Source of the DNA: an uncultured Sediminicola sp.
GTDB taxonomy: Bacteria > Bacteroidota > Bacteroidia > Flavobacteriales > Flavobacteriaceae
NCBI GenBank assembly: GCA_938039345.1
Contig: CALHVB010000060.1
Span: 1-45,735 of the forward strand
Length of the DNA: 45,735 bases
Direction of reading: 5' to 3'
In this document: one piece after another, positions 1 to 7,609 of the stretch
Layout: each line of letters opens with the position of its first letter
Numbering within the stretch: the stretch's first letter is position 1
Notes under the pieces: model-generated
Database searches by the model: none
What the model was told of the DNA's origin: nothing
What the model saw: the letters and a program-made list of their open reading frames with translations, nothing else
Position numbers and translations under genes: made by a program

Positions 1-138
1 TAATTATTGGTTGTAATTAGGTTACTTTGGTTAAAAAGGCTTCCTAGCAATAGGAAGTCTTTTACAAAAGAGCTTATAAACCCATAATCAAAAGCATTGA
101 AAATAATAATTATTGGTTGTAATTAGGTTACTTTGGTT
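1..138. repeat. 32-bp direct repeat, two copies
   Basis: Bases 1-32 and 107-138 are identical over 32 bases, 106 bases apart, and the first copy may continue beyond the window. Each copy runs directly into a different stem-loop with a T-run. The repeat contains TTACTTTG, one base off the Bacteroidota -7 element TAnnTTTG, but no TTG at proper spacing. I see no reading frame in it. It may be a remnant of a tandem duplication of the 3' end of whatever lies to the left. Its function is unknown. Confidence 0.8.
33..63. terminator. Intrinsic terminator, probably bidirectional
   Basis: A 9-bp stem (38-46 with 51-59, one G-U pair) closes a GCAA tetraloop. It is flanked by five A on the left and TTTT on the right, so it can act on both strands. 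It follows the first copy of the 32-bp repeat and sits between a gene outside the window and the 3' end of ctlX. Confidence 0.7.
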
Positions 139-140
139 TA

Positions 141-169
141 AAGCTTCTCATTTCTGAGAAGCTTTTTTT
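141..169 (+). terminator. Intrinsic terminator
   Basis: A perfect 10-bp stem (AAGCTTCTCA with TGAGAAGCTT, 141-150 and 155-164) has a TTTC loop and is followed by a seven-T run on the plus strand. The minus-strand T-run is short, so it mainly serves plus-strand transcription entering from the left. It follows the second copy of the 32-bp repeat. Confidence 0.75.
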
Positions 170-223
170 ATTTAACAAACTGTAAACCTGTTTTAGGACG
201 ACCCACTCTATGAAGAAATAAAT

Positions 224-1156
224 CTATACGGTTGGTAAAAACACCTCAGCCATCATACAACGAGCACTACCTCCCCCACAAGTTTCAATTGTTTCTAAGG
301 AACTGTGCAGTATGCTACAATATTTTTCTATTTGCTTTATTTGTGCTTCTTTTAAACTATGATACGCTGCTGAACTCATTACTAAATACTTTTTTTCTTC
401 AGCCCCTAAAACTTGTAACATATTCCCAGAAAAACAATGCATTTGCTCCTCTGTTATAGTAATAATTTCTTTTTTGCTTTCTTTTAAATGCTGAACTACA
501 TTTTTCTTTTCTTTTTTATCATCTATAGTATCTAAACAAATAATTGCAAACTGCTCTGCTAAAGCCATCATAACATTAGTATGGTATATAGGCGAACGTT
601 TTCCGTTAACAGATTGGTTTGCAGTAAAAAGTACTGGCATATAATCAAAATCTTCGCAGAACTCTATAAATAACTCTTCATTAGCCCTTGCAGATAATGC
701 ACAATAGGCTTTCTTATTTACTCTATCTAACAACAAACTACCAGTACCTTCTAAATATATCTCCTCCTCTTCTGCAGCGGTATAATCCATTACATTTTCT
801 ATTAGAAAGCCCTCTTCTTCTAACTTTTCTAATATATCTTCTCTACGTTCTTTTCTTCTGTTTTCTGCATACATTGGATATAAGCCTACTGTACCATTGG
901 CATGAAACGACACCCAATTATTAGGAAAAATAGCATCAGGAGTATCATATTCATCAGTATCATTAACAACAATAACATTTACCCCTTTCTCCTTTAATAC
1001 TGAAACAAAATCATCAAATTCTTTTTGTGCTAGGGTATTTATTGCTCTATTTTCAGCATCTACATCTTTTTGAAAAAAATTATTAGCTACTGTCTGTTCG
1101 TTTTTTCGAAAATTTATAGGGCGCACCATTAATATGGTGTTTGTTATCTGTTTCAT
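224..1156 (-). CDS. ctlX: Citrulline utilization hydrolase, CtlX type
   Basis: A 310-residue pentein-fold (amidinotransferase superfamily) protein. CtlX enzymes are described as hydrolysing citrulline to ornithine, ammonia and CO2; that substrate is inferred here from family resemblance. Visible landmarks are VRPINF near the N-terminus, FPNNWVSFH at 77-85, LEGTGS with Glu136, the catalytic His in PIYHTN (His192) and the C-terminal GGGSARCMMAE with the likely nucleophile Cys300. There is no signal peptide, so it is cytoplasmic. The other pentein enzyme lies at 6578-7492, on the far side of the TetR/MMPL module. Together they could take arginine to ornithine through citrulline. The start ATG is preceded by an AT-rich leader and no clear Shine-Dalgarno site. 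An arginine deiminase or other amidinotransferase role is the alternative. Confidence 0.85.
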   Translation of the reverse strand: MKQITNTILMVRPINFRKNEQTVANNFFQKDVDAENRAINTLAQKEFDDFVSVLKEKGVNVIVVNDTDEYDTPDAIFPNNWVSFHANGTVGLYPMYAENRRKERREDILEKLEEEGFLIENVMDYTAAEEEEIYLEGTGSLLLDRVNKKAYCALSARANEELFIEFCEDFDYMPVLFTANQSVNGKRSPIYHTNVMMALAEQFAIICLDTIDDKKEKKNVVQHLKESKKEIITITEEQMHCFSGNMLQVLGAEEKKYLVMSSAAYHSLKEAQIKQIEKYCSILHSSLETIETCGGGSARCMMAEVFLPTV

Positions 1157-1248
1157 TTACAAATCTATTTTAATTAAAAATATAATTTATAACACGTGTA
1201 AAGTTATAATTTTAAAAGTATATTATTCTATTGATTGTAAATGTTCTT

Positions 1249-2457
1249 TTAAAAAAATTTAGATATAGATAACCTTAAAAAACTATCATTTTTAAAATTA
1301 CTTAAAATAAGCTCGTTACTATCCACGTCATTAAAAATTCTAGCTTCAACCTCGGCCGTCCAACTATTAGCTATACGTCTGGTAGCTTCTAAACTAAAGA
1401 TTTTACTACTTTTTTCAATATCAAAAATACCTCCTACTAATATAGATGTATCTTGTGTATCGTTAAACGCTATTCTGCTTCCAAAAAAGACATCATTTTG
1501 TAATGCACTTAAGGCCAGTTCATCTCTCTCATCATATAGATATTCTCCTAAAACTCCAATATCTAAACCGTTGCCATCTATATTACTAAAAGTATACTCT
1601 AAACCAGCAGCTAAGGCCATAAATTTTTGCGCTTTAGCATTTCTATAAATAGATTCTAATTTCCAAAGAAAAGCACTGTGCGTAACCTGCACTTCTACAC
1701 CTGTTTGGTTAATTACGGGATAAAAAGAATTTATATTTCCGAGGTTATCAAAAACAAATAATGGCTCTCTTCCGTTTCCATAAAAATGAGAAAATGCCAC
1801 ATCAAAAATGCCAAAATAATGTTTCCAACGTACTGCCATGTCTTGTCTCCATTCTTGAGCTCCACTTTCATATGCTATATCATCTTTATCGATAACAACA
1901 CCAAAACGTGTTCTTCCTTTTTCTCCAGGAAAAGTTCGTTTACGGTGGTATGGTAAATAATAAAAATCAAAGGTTCCAATTTTATTTGTTATCCAACTAA
2001 ATTGTACCATAGGTTGCCCTAACTTTTCTTCTCCATCAAATGTTTCTACGGCATCTGTTTGGTTTACTATATCTACCAAGTGGTTACTCTCTGCTACTCC
2101 CCAATATACTTTTTTTAAACCTATATTTAACTCCCAATTTCCTTTTGCTTTCTGATAATACAACTCTCTAATATCCCAATGAGTTCTCTTATTGTCTTTA
2201 TCTAATCTTAAAAAACCTTTAAAATTTACACTCTCATATCCCTTATTCCAATCTAAAGCATACTCTGGCTGAAAGGAAACTGATGGATAATGATTCTCTT
2301 GCCCATTAAACTGACCTTCATCTACAAAATAACGGTATTCTGCTGCTATTTCGAATTCGAATTCTTGACTTATTTTTTTTTCTTCCTCATTTTGTGCTAT
2401 CCCAGAAATTATAAAAAAAAGACTGAAAAAGAAAACTAAAATCTTATTGTTTTTCAT
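1249..2457 (-). CDS. Outer-membrane beta-barrel protein, DUF1302-like
   Basis: A 402-residue exported protein with a signal peptide (residues 1-21, cut after GIAQ or just before it), alternating beta-strand pattern throughout and a C-terminal aromatic pair (SKFF), as expected for a BAM-inserted barrel. The segment at 97-138, with ELYYQK, VYWGVAES and LVDIVNQTDAVE, resembles the DUF1302 signature (strand, then WGEADG-like, then LDVINPQD-like). It is the last gene of the series permease, LolA-like carrier, barrel. DUF1302 proteins of proteobacteria lie beside a DUF1329 LolA-fold protein and an RND permease, so I infer an outer-membrane exit or insertion role for a hydrophobic cargo. A large inverted repeat precedes the gene. 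An unrelated porin or alginate-export-like barrel is possible. Confidence 0.7.
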   Translation of the reverse strand: MKNNKILVFFFSLFFIISGIAQNEEEKKISQEFEFEIAAEYRYFVDEGQFNGQENHYPSVSFQPEYALDWNKGYESVNFKGFLRLDKDNKRTHWDIRELYYQKAKGNWELNIGLKKVYWGVAESNHLVDIVNQTDAVETFDGEEKLGQPMVQFSWITNKIGTFDFYYLPYHRKRTFPGEKGRTRFGVVIDKDDIAYESGAQEWRQDMAVRWKHYFGIFDVAFSHFYGNGREPLFVFDNLGNINSFYPVINQTGVEVQVTHSAFLWKLESIYRNAKAQKFMALAAGLEYTFSNIDGNGLDIGVLGEYLYDERDELALSALQNDVFFGSRIAFNDTQDTSILVGGIFDIEKSSKIFSLEATRRIANSWTAEVEARIFNDVDSNELILSNFKNDSFLRLSISKFF

Positions 2458-2468
2458 AAATCATATGT

Positions 2469-2559
2469 AAAAAAGGTAAGATCAATAAGAATATATATTG
2501 ATAGGATTAAAACAAAATAGCACCCCAATACATGTACATATAAATTATTGACCTTACCT
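2469..2559 (-). promoter_or_regulatory. Large inverted repeat with T-run before the barrel gene
   Basis: Arms 2474-2488 and 2545-2559 pair over 15 positions (14 Watson-Crick and one G-U), with 56 bases between them. Read on the minus strand, the second arm runs into six T (2469-2474) and then the barrel start codon 12-17 bases on. A third element, TATTGAT at 2496-2502, can pair instead with ATCAATA at 2481-2487 in the same arm, so two structures exclude each other. This looks like a terminator or attenuator between the LolA-like gene and the barrel gene. No ligand or protein partner is evident. It might instead protect the upstream mRNA. Confidence 0.5.
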
Positions 2560-2579
2560 AATAATTAAGTTTAGTTTAC

Positions 2580-3353
2580 TTATTTACCAGCTCGCTGTAA
2601 TGCAACCTGAGAAAAATCTTCATCGGATAATTTTACATCAAAATTATACTCGCTAAATTTTAAAAGCGTTTCTTTATTACTTTGATGGTTTACCATAAGA
2701 AAAGTACCTGCTCTCCAAAATTTATTTTTATATACTACATAATCTGAATACGTTAGTGTTTTTAATAGAGAATTTTTCCTGTCATAAAATTCAACTTTTT
2801 CTATTCTATATCCCTTATCTTTATTATAAGTAACGATTCTTCTTGTATAGCCAGATTTAAGATCTACAGGATCTTGCTCTACAATAAGTAGGTTTCCTTT
2901 TTCTTCTAAAAATTTATACTTATACTTTTCTACTTCTTGAGACGATAAATCTTCATATGCAAACTCGCTACCTACAAAGGGTCCCGATTTATTATTAGAT
3001 GAAATCCTTTTTACTCTTTTTATCGAAGGCAAATACAACCATTGGTCATCTGATCCTATTTTATGCGTAAATGTAAGAGTTGCTGTTCCTTTTACATCTT
3101 TTGGGCTATTAAAAACAATAAGAGACTTATCGCCATCTTCTATAAGCTCCAGTGTTTTTGTAGATAAAAAACGTTCGCTTGTTTGTCCGTTTTTATTCTT
3201 TAAAATCATTTTTAATTCTACAGAACTGCTTCCAAAACCTAAGTCTGCTTTTTCTGCTGCTTTTGCTATTTGCAAGCCTCTTTCCTCTGGTGTTTGTGCA
3301 TTTAATACTAATACTCCTAATAGCGCTATTGATAATATTATTACTTTTTTCAT
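2580..3353 (-). CDS. LolA-like outer-membrane lipoprotein-sorting protein
   Basis: A 257-residue periplasmic protein with a clear signal peptide (1-19, VLVLNA then Q). Family landmarks are LYLPSIKRVKRI (107-117) and GPFVGSEFAYEDL (124-136), typical of the LolA_like / COG2834 group with the half-barrel fold that carries hydrophobic molecules across the periplasm. No lipobox is seen. The gene is 59 bases downstream of the MMPL permease and almost certainly co-transcribed with it. It is not the housekeeping LolA, which is shorter and not linked to MMPL proteins. The natural reading is that it takes cargo from the permease and hands it to the outer-membrane barrel encoded next. The cargo cannot be named from sequence. 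Confidence 0.8.
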   Translation of the reverse strand: MKKVIILSIALLGVLVLNAQTPEERGLQIAKAAEKADLGFGSSSVELKMILKNKNGQTSERFLSTKTLELIEDGDKSLIVFNSPKDVKGTATLTFTHKIGSDDQWLYLPSIKRVKRISSNNKSGPFVGSEFAYEDLSSQEVEKYKYKFLEEKGNLLIVEQDPVDLKSGYTRRIVTYNKDKGYRIEKVEFYDRKNSLLKTLTYSDYVVYKNKFWRAGTFLMVNHQSNKETLLKFSEYNFDVKLSDEDFSQVALQRAGK

Positions 3354-3412
3354 TTTATTCTTTTTTAATCTTTAAATACTTAATTCTAGTTTATTTTTCT
3401 TCTATATAATTA

Positions 3413-5749
3413 TTATTTTTTCTCTTTCTTACTCATTAATATTAAGAGCGATGGTAGTAATACAAAATCTATAATAAGCGCAGAAACTATAATAATAACT
3501 GTTATTCTAGCCATGTAACTATTTAATGCAAATGAGGATGTTGACAATACGGTAAACCCAGCCAATAAAACTATAGTTGTTGTTACTAATGCTTTTCCTA
3601 CTGTTTCAAAAGCGTAAACAACTGCTTGTGACGCATTATACCCTAATTCTCTTCTTGCCCTTAAAAATTTACTCATAAAATGTACTGTATCATCCACAAT
3701 AATACCTAGAGTCATACCAAAAACAATGACCATTCCTGTATTTATTTGTCCTTTGTACAATGCCCAAATACCAAAACCGACTAATACTGGAGTTACATTA
3801 GGAATAATGCTTAACAATCCTAATTTAAAATTTCTTAAAGCAAACATTAGTACTAATGAAATTAAAATAAGAGCTATTATATTTCCTTTAAACATACTAT
3901 CTGCTTGCCTAAAACCTAATTTAGAAAACATTAAAGTTGGACTCACTGCTATAGCATGCATATATTCTGGTGTATGCATTTTTAACCAATCTTCTCCTCT
4001 TTTAGAAAACTCAATCATTTCTGCACTAGATACATTTTCTATGGTAACCGTAACACGTGTTTCAGATTTATCTACATTAATCTGATTATTTAGGTCTAAT
4101 CCAAAAGGCAAAGACAATTCATAAAGCAATAAATATTGAGCCGCTTCTTCTCTATTATTAGGTACTTTATAATACGATTCTTGATCACCGTGCATAGAAC
4201 GGTTTACACGCCTTGCTACTTCACTAAAAGCATTTACATGAATTACTTCTGGTTGTTGATTTAACCAATCTTCGAAATCATTTAATTTAGAAAGATACTC
4301 TGGATTATTAATTCCTCCGCTTTCACCACTAGCTACCGAATATTCTACGTTATAAATTCCTGTTAAGTTTTTGCTTATATAATCTGTATCTGTTCTAAAC
4401 GCTACACTCTCATCAAAATAATTAATAAACTCATCATTAAATGTATTTTTTGTAGCTAAATATGTTAATCCTAAAATAATTACAGATGAAATTATAGTAA
4501 GCTTCAAAGGGCTTTTTACTACATAATTACCAATAGCTGTGTAACCATTCTTCTCTTCTTTTTTGTCTCCTGCTTTTGCTTTCGCCTTTATTGGAAAAAT
4601 TGCCATTAAAGCTGGTAATAATGTGGTTGAAAAAAGGAAAGCCATTGTCATACCAAATGCTGTTATATTTCCTAAATGCCAAAATGGTGGGACGTCGCCA
4701 AAATTCATGGTTAAAAAACCTATTATAGTTGTTAAACTAGTTATAAATACAGGCATAAAATTTAATCGCATAGATTCTTTAAGAGCATCGTATTTATTTA
4801 ACCCATCTGTACGCATCTTTTGCAACATGGTTATTAAAATATGAATACTATCTGCCACAGCCAACGTTAATATCATTGTTGGAAATACGGCTGATGGTGG
4901 TGTTAATTTTAAGCCTGTTAAGCCTACAAAACCTACGGCACTAATAATAGATGCTATTACTACAATTGATGTGGCTATAGTTGCAAAAATATTTCTTGTT
5001 AGTATAAGCGTTGTTATAATAACAATAAGTAGCATTATCATTGTTAACATTAAATCTCGCATTGAAGCTTCAAAAAAGGCAGTATTTAAAGGTACCAACC
5101 CAGAGGAATGTACTTTAAAATTTGGATGTTGTTCTTTAAATTTAGCTACCATAGCTCTAACAAAAGCTGTTACTTCTGGAATTTCTTTAGAGCTATCTTC
5201 TCCTGGTAATTTAACGGTAATGTTTATTGCCGTAACACTCCCCTTTTTATTAATAATACGATTAACTAGTAAAGGTTCTTTTAGTGCATTCTTCTTTATT
5301 TCTTCTATTTCCTCCTTAGTTTTTAAAGAAGATTCATACGATAAATCGTCTACATACAAGTCGTCTCCCTCTGCTTTTGTATGCTGAAAATTAGTTATAG
5401 CATCTACCCTAGAAGAATAAGGAGTATTCCACGATTCTGCTGTTAACTCTTCTATAGCAACCAAATTTTCCTTGGTAAATACATCTTCATTATCGGGAGT
5501 TAATACTAAAATAACATTATCATCTTTCGTATATTTTTCTTGCAGTGCATCAAAAGCTTCTAATTCGGGGTTAGATTCACTAAAGAATACATGGTAGTCA
5601 CCATCAAATTCCATTTTACCCTGAGAACCTAAACCTAAGGCTAAAAGCAATGTTAACCCTAAAACAATCCATTTGTTCTTAATGACAAATTCTGACCACT
5701 TTACTACAAATCTACTGGACGATTTTTTCATTTTTTTTAGTGCATTCAT
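3413..5749 (-). CDS. MMPL/RND family transporter permease
   Basis: A 778-residue inner-membrane protein with the two-fold RND layout: a first TM segment (25-42), a large periplasmic loop (about 45-230), a TM block (about 232-385), a cytoplasmic Lys/Glu linker (388-400), another TM segment (about 415-432), a second periplasmic loop (about 435-618) and a final TM block (about 622-773). Acidic residues inside membrane helices, Asp300 in LAVADSIHI and Asp686-Asp687 in IIVDDTVHF, match the proton-relay positions of this superfamily. Its length is typical of HpnN/MmpL-like lipid exporters, shorter than AcrB. No periplasmic adaptor (MFP) or TolC gene is nearby; a LolA-like carrier and a DUF1302-like barrel follow instead. 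TetR control is likely (see the motif at 5844-5863). Confidence 0.88.
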   Translation of the reverse strand: MNALKKMKKSSSRFVVKWSEFVIKNKWIVLGLTLLLALGLGSQGKMEFDGDYHVFFSESNPELEAFDALQEKYTKDDNVILVLTPDNEDVFTKENLVAIEELTAESWNTPYSSRVDAITNFQHTKAEGDDLYVDDLSYESSLKTKEEIEEIKKNALKEPLLVNRIINKKGSVTAINITVKLPGEDSSKEIPEVTAFVRAMVAKFKEQHPNFKVHSSGLVPLNTAFFEASMRDLMLTMIMLLIVIITTLILTRNIFATIATSIVVIASIISAVGFVGLTGLKLTPPSAVFPTMILTLAVADSIHILITMLQKMRTDGLNKYDALKESMRLNFMPVFITSLTTIIGFLTMNFGDVPPFWHLGNITAFGMTMAFLFSTTLLPALMAIFPIKAKAKAGDKKEEKNGYTAIGNYVVKSPLKLTIISSVIILGLTYLATKNTFNDEFINYFDESVAFRTDTDYISKNLTGIYNVEYSVASGESGGINNPEYLSKLNDFEDWLNQQPEVIHVNAFSEVARRVNRSMHGDQESYYKVPNNREEAAQYLLLYELSLPFGLDLNNQINVDKSETRVTVTIENVSSAEMIEFSKRGEDWLKMHTPEYMHAIAVSPTLMFSKLGFRQADSMFKGNIIALILISLVLMFALRNFKLGLLSIIPNVTPVLVGFGIWALYKGQINTGMVIVFGMTLGIIVDDTVHFMSKFLRARRELGYNASQAVVYAFETVGKALVTTTIVLLAGFTVLSTSSFALNSYMARITVIIIVSALIIDFVLLPSLLILMSKKEKK

Positions 5750-5823
5750 TTTTTTGTTGTTTGTTGTTAATTGATTCTTTATTAGCTTTTTCTTTATAGA
5801 CGATACTACTTTTAATTAATGGA

Positions 5824-5863
5824 CAAATTTGATAATATTTTTAATAGTTGACCAGTCATCTAT
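5824..5863 (-). promoter_or_regulatory. Candidate operator and weak promoter of the MMPL operon
   Basis: ATAGTTGACCAGTCATCTAT (5844-5863) is a 20-base imperfect palindrome with 8 of 10 positions paired. Read on the minus strand it contains TAGATGACTGGTCA, which matches TAGACGAGTGGTCA in the tetR promoter at 12 of 14 positions. Just downstream lies CAAATTTG (5824-5831), one base off TAnnTTTG. The -33 TTG is replaced by TGG, 20 bases away and inside the palindrome. I infer that the neighbouring TetR protein binds here and covers the -33 region. The promoter is weaker evidence than the operator. Confidence 0.55.
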
Positions 5864-5880
5864 AATAATTACAAAAAAAA

Positions 5881-6477
5881 TTACTTTATAAAAATTGTTT
5901 TAATCACATTCATAAAATTATCAATAGGATAAGAACTTTTCATCTCTTTCATTGTAGTCATTGCTCCTTTTCCTGCATCTTCTATAAAAGCAGCCATATC
6001 TTCTGCTTTAATAGTTTTATTTATCTCTCCTATATCTTGCGCTTCCTTTATCACTTCTGTTATAAGAGATAAAATCAATTGCTCTTTTACCATAATTATC
6101 TGCCTAATATTCTCATTATGGTCAGACATTTCTGTACCTATATTACAAGCCAAACATCCTTTAGTAAACTCCATTTCATTCTTTAGCATATCATACCGAT
6201 ACTGATGAAAATCTAAAAGCCTTTGTTTAGGTGATATTAATTTATTACTTAATATTTTTTTTGCCGGACCAAAATGACAATCAAAATATTTCTCTATAAC
6301 CTTTATTACAAAATCTTCTTTGCTTTTAAAATAAAAATAGAAAGAACCTTTAGGTACATCTGCTGCCTTTACAATATCATTAACACTGGTACCATTATAA
6401 CCTTTAGACCATAGTAATTCTATTCCCTTTTCTATTAGGAAATCAGATTTTACTTCGCTATTTACCATCTTCGTCAT
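5881..6477 (-). CDS. TetR/AcrR family transcriptional regulator
   Basis: A 198-residue one-component regulator. The N-terminal helix-turn-helix is clear: GIELLWSKGYNGTSVNDIV, then AADVPKGSFYFYFKSKEDF (about residues 18-56). The C-terminal ligand domain contains GCLACNIGTEMSD, close to the GCLLGNLAxE pattern of the LmrA/YxaF-like group. The gene is upstream of and on the same strand as the MMPL operon, with 131 bases between them, which fits local repression. A 14-base motif lies between the -33 and -7 boxes of its own promoter and recurs before the permease gene, suggesting autoregulation. The inducer is unknown but is plausibly the transported molecule or a precursor. Confidence 0.9.
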   Translation of the reverse strand: MTKMVNSEVKSDFLIEKGIELLWSKGYNGTSVNDIVKAADVPKGSFYFYFKSKEDFVIKVIEKYFDCHFGPAKKILSNKLISPKQRLLDFHQYRYDMLKNEMEFTKGCLACNIGTEMSDHNENIRQIIMVKEQLILSLITEVIKEAQDIGEINKTIKAEDMAAFIEDAGKGAMTTMKEMKSSYPIDNFMNVIKTIFIK

Positions 6478-6493
6478 TTATTCAAACCTTAAA

Positions 6494-6523
6494 CAAAATT
6501 ATGACCACTCGTCTACAAAACAA
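6494..6523 (-). promoter_or_regulatory. tetR promoter with embedded operator
   Basis: Read on the minus strand, TTG (6521-6523), a 19-base spacer and TAATTTTG (6494-6501) match the Bacteroidota consensus fully. The spacer contains TAGACGAGTGGTCA (6502-6515), near-identical to the motif before the MMPL gene. Binding there would block sigma access directly. The ATG follows 16 bases after the -7 box, giving a very short leader. Confidence 0.75.
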
Positions 6524-6577
6524 AATTTAAAATGTTAATTTTATTTTAATACTATTTAATTCTTAAGTTCATTAAGC

Positions 6578-7492
6578 TTAACACCTAACCAAAGGCATTG
6601 TACTACAGCGCAATAGCCCTTCTTGCTTAGAAATTTCTGAATATGGAATTTCTTCCACCACAAACCCTTTTTCTTTAAGCCAATTATTTAATCTTGTAAA
6701 GCTACGTTCAGAAACTACTACCCCTGGAGAGATAGAAAAAACATTGCTATACATGTTATACATTTCTTCTTTTGTTATTTCAAAAATATTTTCTTGCCCA
6801 AAATAAGATACAAGCCACTTATATTCTTCTTCTACTAAAAACCCATTTTTATGCAGTATTGCTTTATCTTTTCCTATGGGCTGAAAACAACAATCTAAAT
6901 GTAATGCATTTTCTTTTGCATTTGTATTAGATTTTCTAAGTTCAAAAGATTTAATTGTTTTATTAGAAAATGTAGTTCTAATAAAATCTACGGCTTCTTT
7001 ATTTGTTCTTGCCGTAATATAATCTGCATAGTCATCTTTTGTATAAGTTCCTATAAATATATAATCGTTCCATGGCATTACATCACCACCTTCTACATGC
7101 ACTTCTTCTGGCGGAGTTATAATATTTACTGGGTTAATCTCATCTAGCACATGTAATATTGCATCTAATTCTTCTTCTCTGTCTGGAAGTATATTTGCTT
7201 TTATTAATTTATCTTCAATAACAAATGCTATATCTCTAGAAAAAATTTGATTACAATTCTCTAAAATTTCTGGTCTATAGACCTTTACATCATATTTTTT
7301 TAAAACAGCTGCAAAAGCATCCATTTCTAATATCATATCTTTTTCCTTAGGATAAGTACCAGCTAGTATATGTTCTAACGATTTAGGATCGTAAGCTTCT
7401 TCTGGTTTTGGTACAAGACCACAACTTTTAGCTGTTCCCAACAAAACAGCTTTTAATGTAGCTGTTTCGTTTGTAATAGATAATTTCAACAT
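6578..7492 (-). CDS. Pentein amidinohydrolase, arginine deiminase / DDAH-like
   Basis: A 304-residue cytoplasmic enzyme of the amidinotransferase superfamily. It shows FSRD with Asp87 (substrate guanidine contact), EGGD with Glu134 and Asp137, LHLD with catalytic His198, and a C-terminal RCSTMPL with the probable nucleophile Cys296. These correspond to the Cys-His-Glu/Asp centre of arginine deiminase and dimethylarginine dimethylaminohydrolase. The RCxxMPL ending is closer to arginine deiminase, while the length (about 300 rather than about 410) fits the DDAH-like group. The product would be citrulline in either case, which the CtlX-like enzyme at 224-1156 could use. The gene lies downstream of gltA beyond a terminator. 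Confidence 0.75.
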   Translation of the reverse strand: MLKLSITNETATLKAVLLGTAKSCGLVPKPEEAYDPKSLEHILAGTYPKEKDMILEMDAFAAVLKKYDVKVYRPEILENCNQIFSRDIAFVIEDKLIKANILPDREEELDAILHVLDEINPVNIITPPEEVHVEGGDVMPWNDYIFIGTYTKDDYADYITARTNKEAVDFIRTTFSNKTIKSFELRKSNTNAKENALHLDCCFQPIGKDKAILHKNGFLVEEEYKWLVSYFGQENIFEITKEEMYNMYSNVFSISPGVVVSERSFTRLNNWLKEKGFVVEEIPYSEISKQEGLLRCSTMPLVRC

Positions 7493-7508
7493 TTTTACAA
7501 TGTAAGTT

Positions 7509-7562
7509 TGGGGTTATTATTACTCATTTACAACATAAATATATGCTAAAAAAATAACCCCA
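7509..7562 (-). promoter_or_regulatory. 10-bp inverted repeat in the deiminase-gene leader
   Basis: TGGGGTTATT (7509-7518) and AATAACCCCA (7553-7562) are perfect complements. The second arm is shared with the gltA terminator stem, so the RNA can form one hairpin or the other. The first arm lies 17-26 bases before the start codon of the deiminase-like gene. A role in read-through expression is inference only. Confidence 0.4.
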
Positions 7563-7586
7563 TTGCAAATACATTACAATAGGGTT
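7549..7586 (-). terminator. Intrinsic terminator of gltA
   Basis: On the minus strand AACCCTATTG pairs with CAATGGGGTT (nine of ten positions) and is followed by ATTTTTTTT. It lies 24 bases after the citrate synthase stop codon. Confidence 0.75.
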
Positions 7587-7609
7587 TTATATAAATATAC
7601 TTTATATTA

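Noticed and set aside
129..135. TACTTTG in the repeat considered as a promoter
   Set aside because: No TTG occurs at 17-23 bases upstream, and a terminator follows within a few bases in both copies.
1..138. 32-bp repeats considered as a CRISPR array or tRNA ends
   Set aside because: There are only two copies, no regular array, no cas genes, and neither cloverleaf arms nor a conserved T-loop sequence.
1133..1160. TAGATTTG just before the ctlX ATG considered as its promoter
   Set aside because: It matches TAnnTTTG on the minus strand but ends only three bases before the ATG, too close for a leadered transcript, and no TTG is at proper distance.
4971..5387. 138-codon plus-strand open frame
   Set aside because: It lies wholly inside the MMPL permease gene in antisense, with no family resemblance and no promoter.
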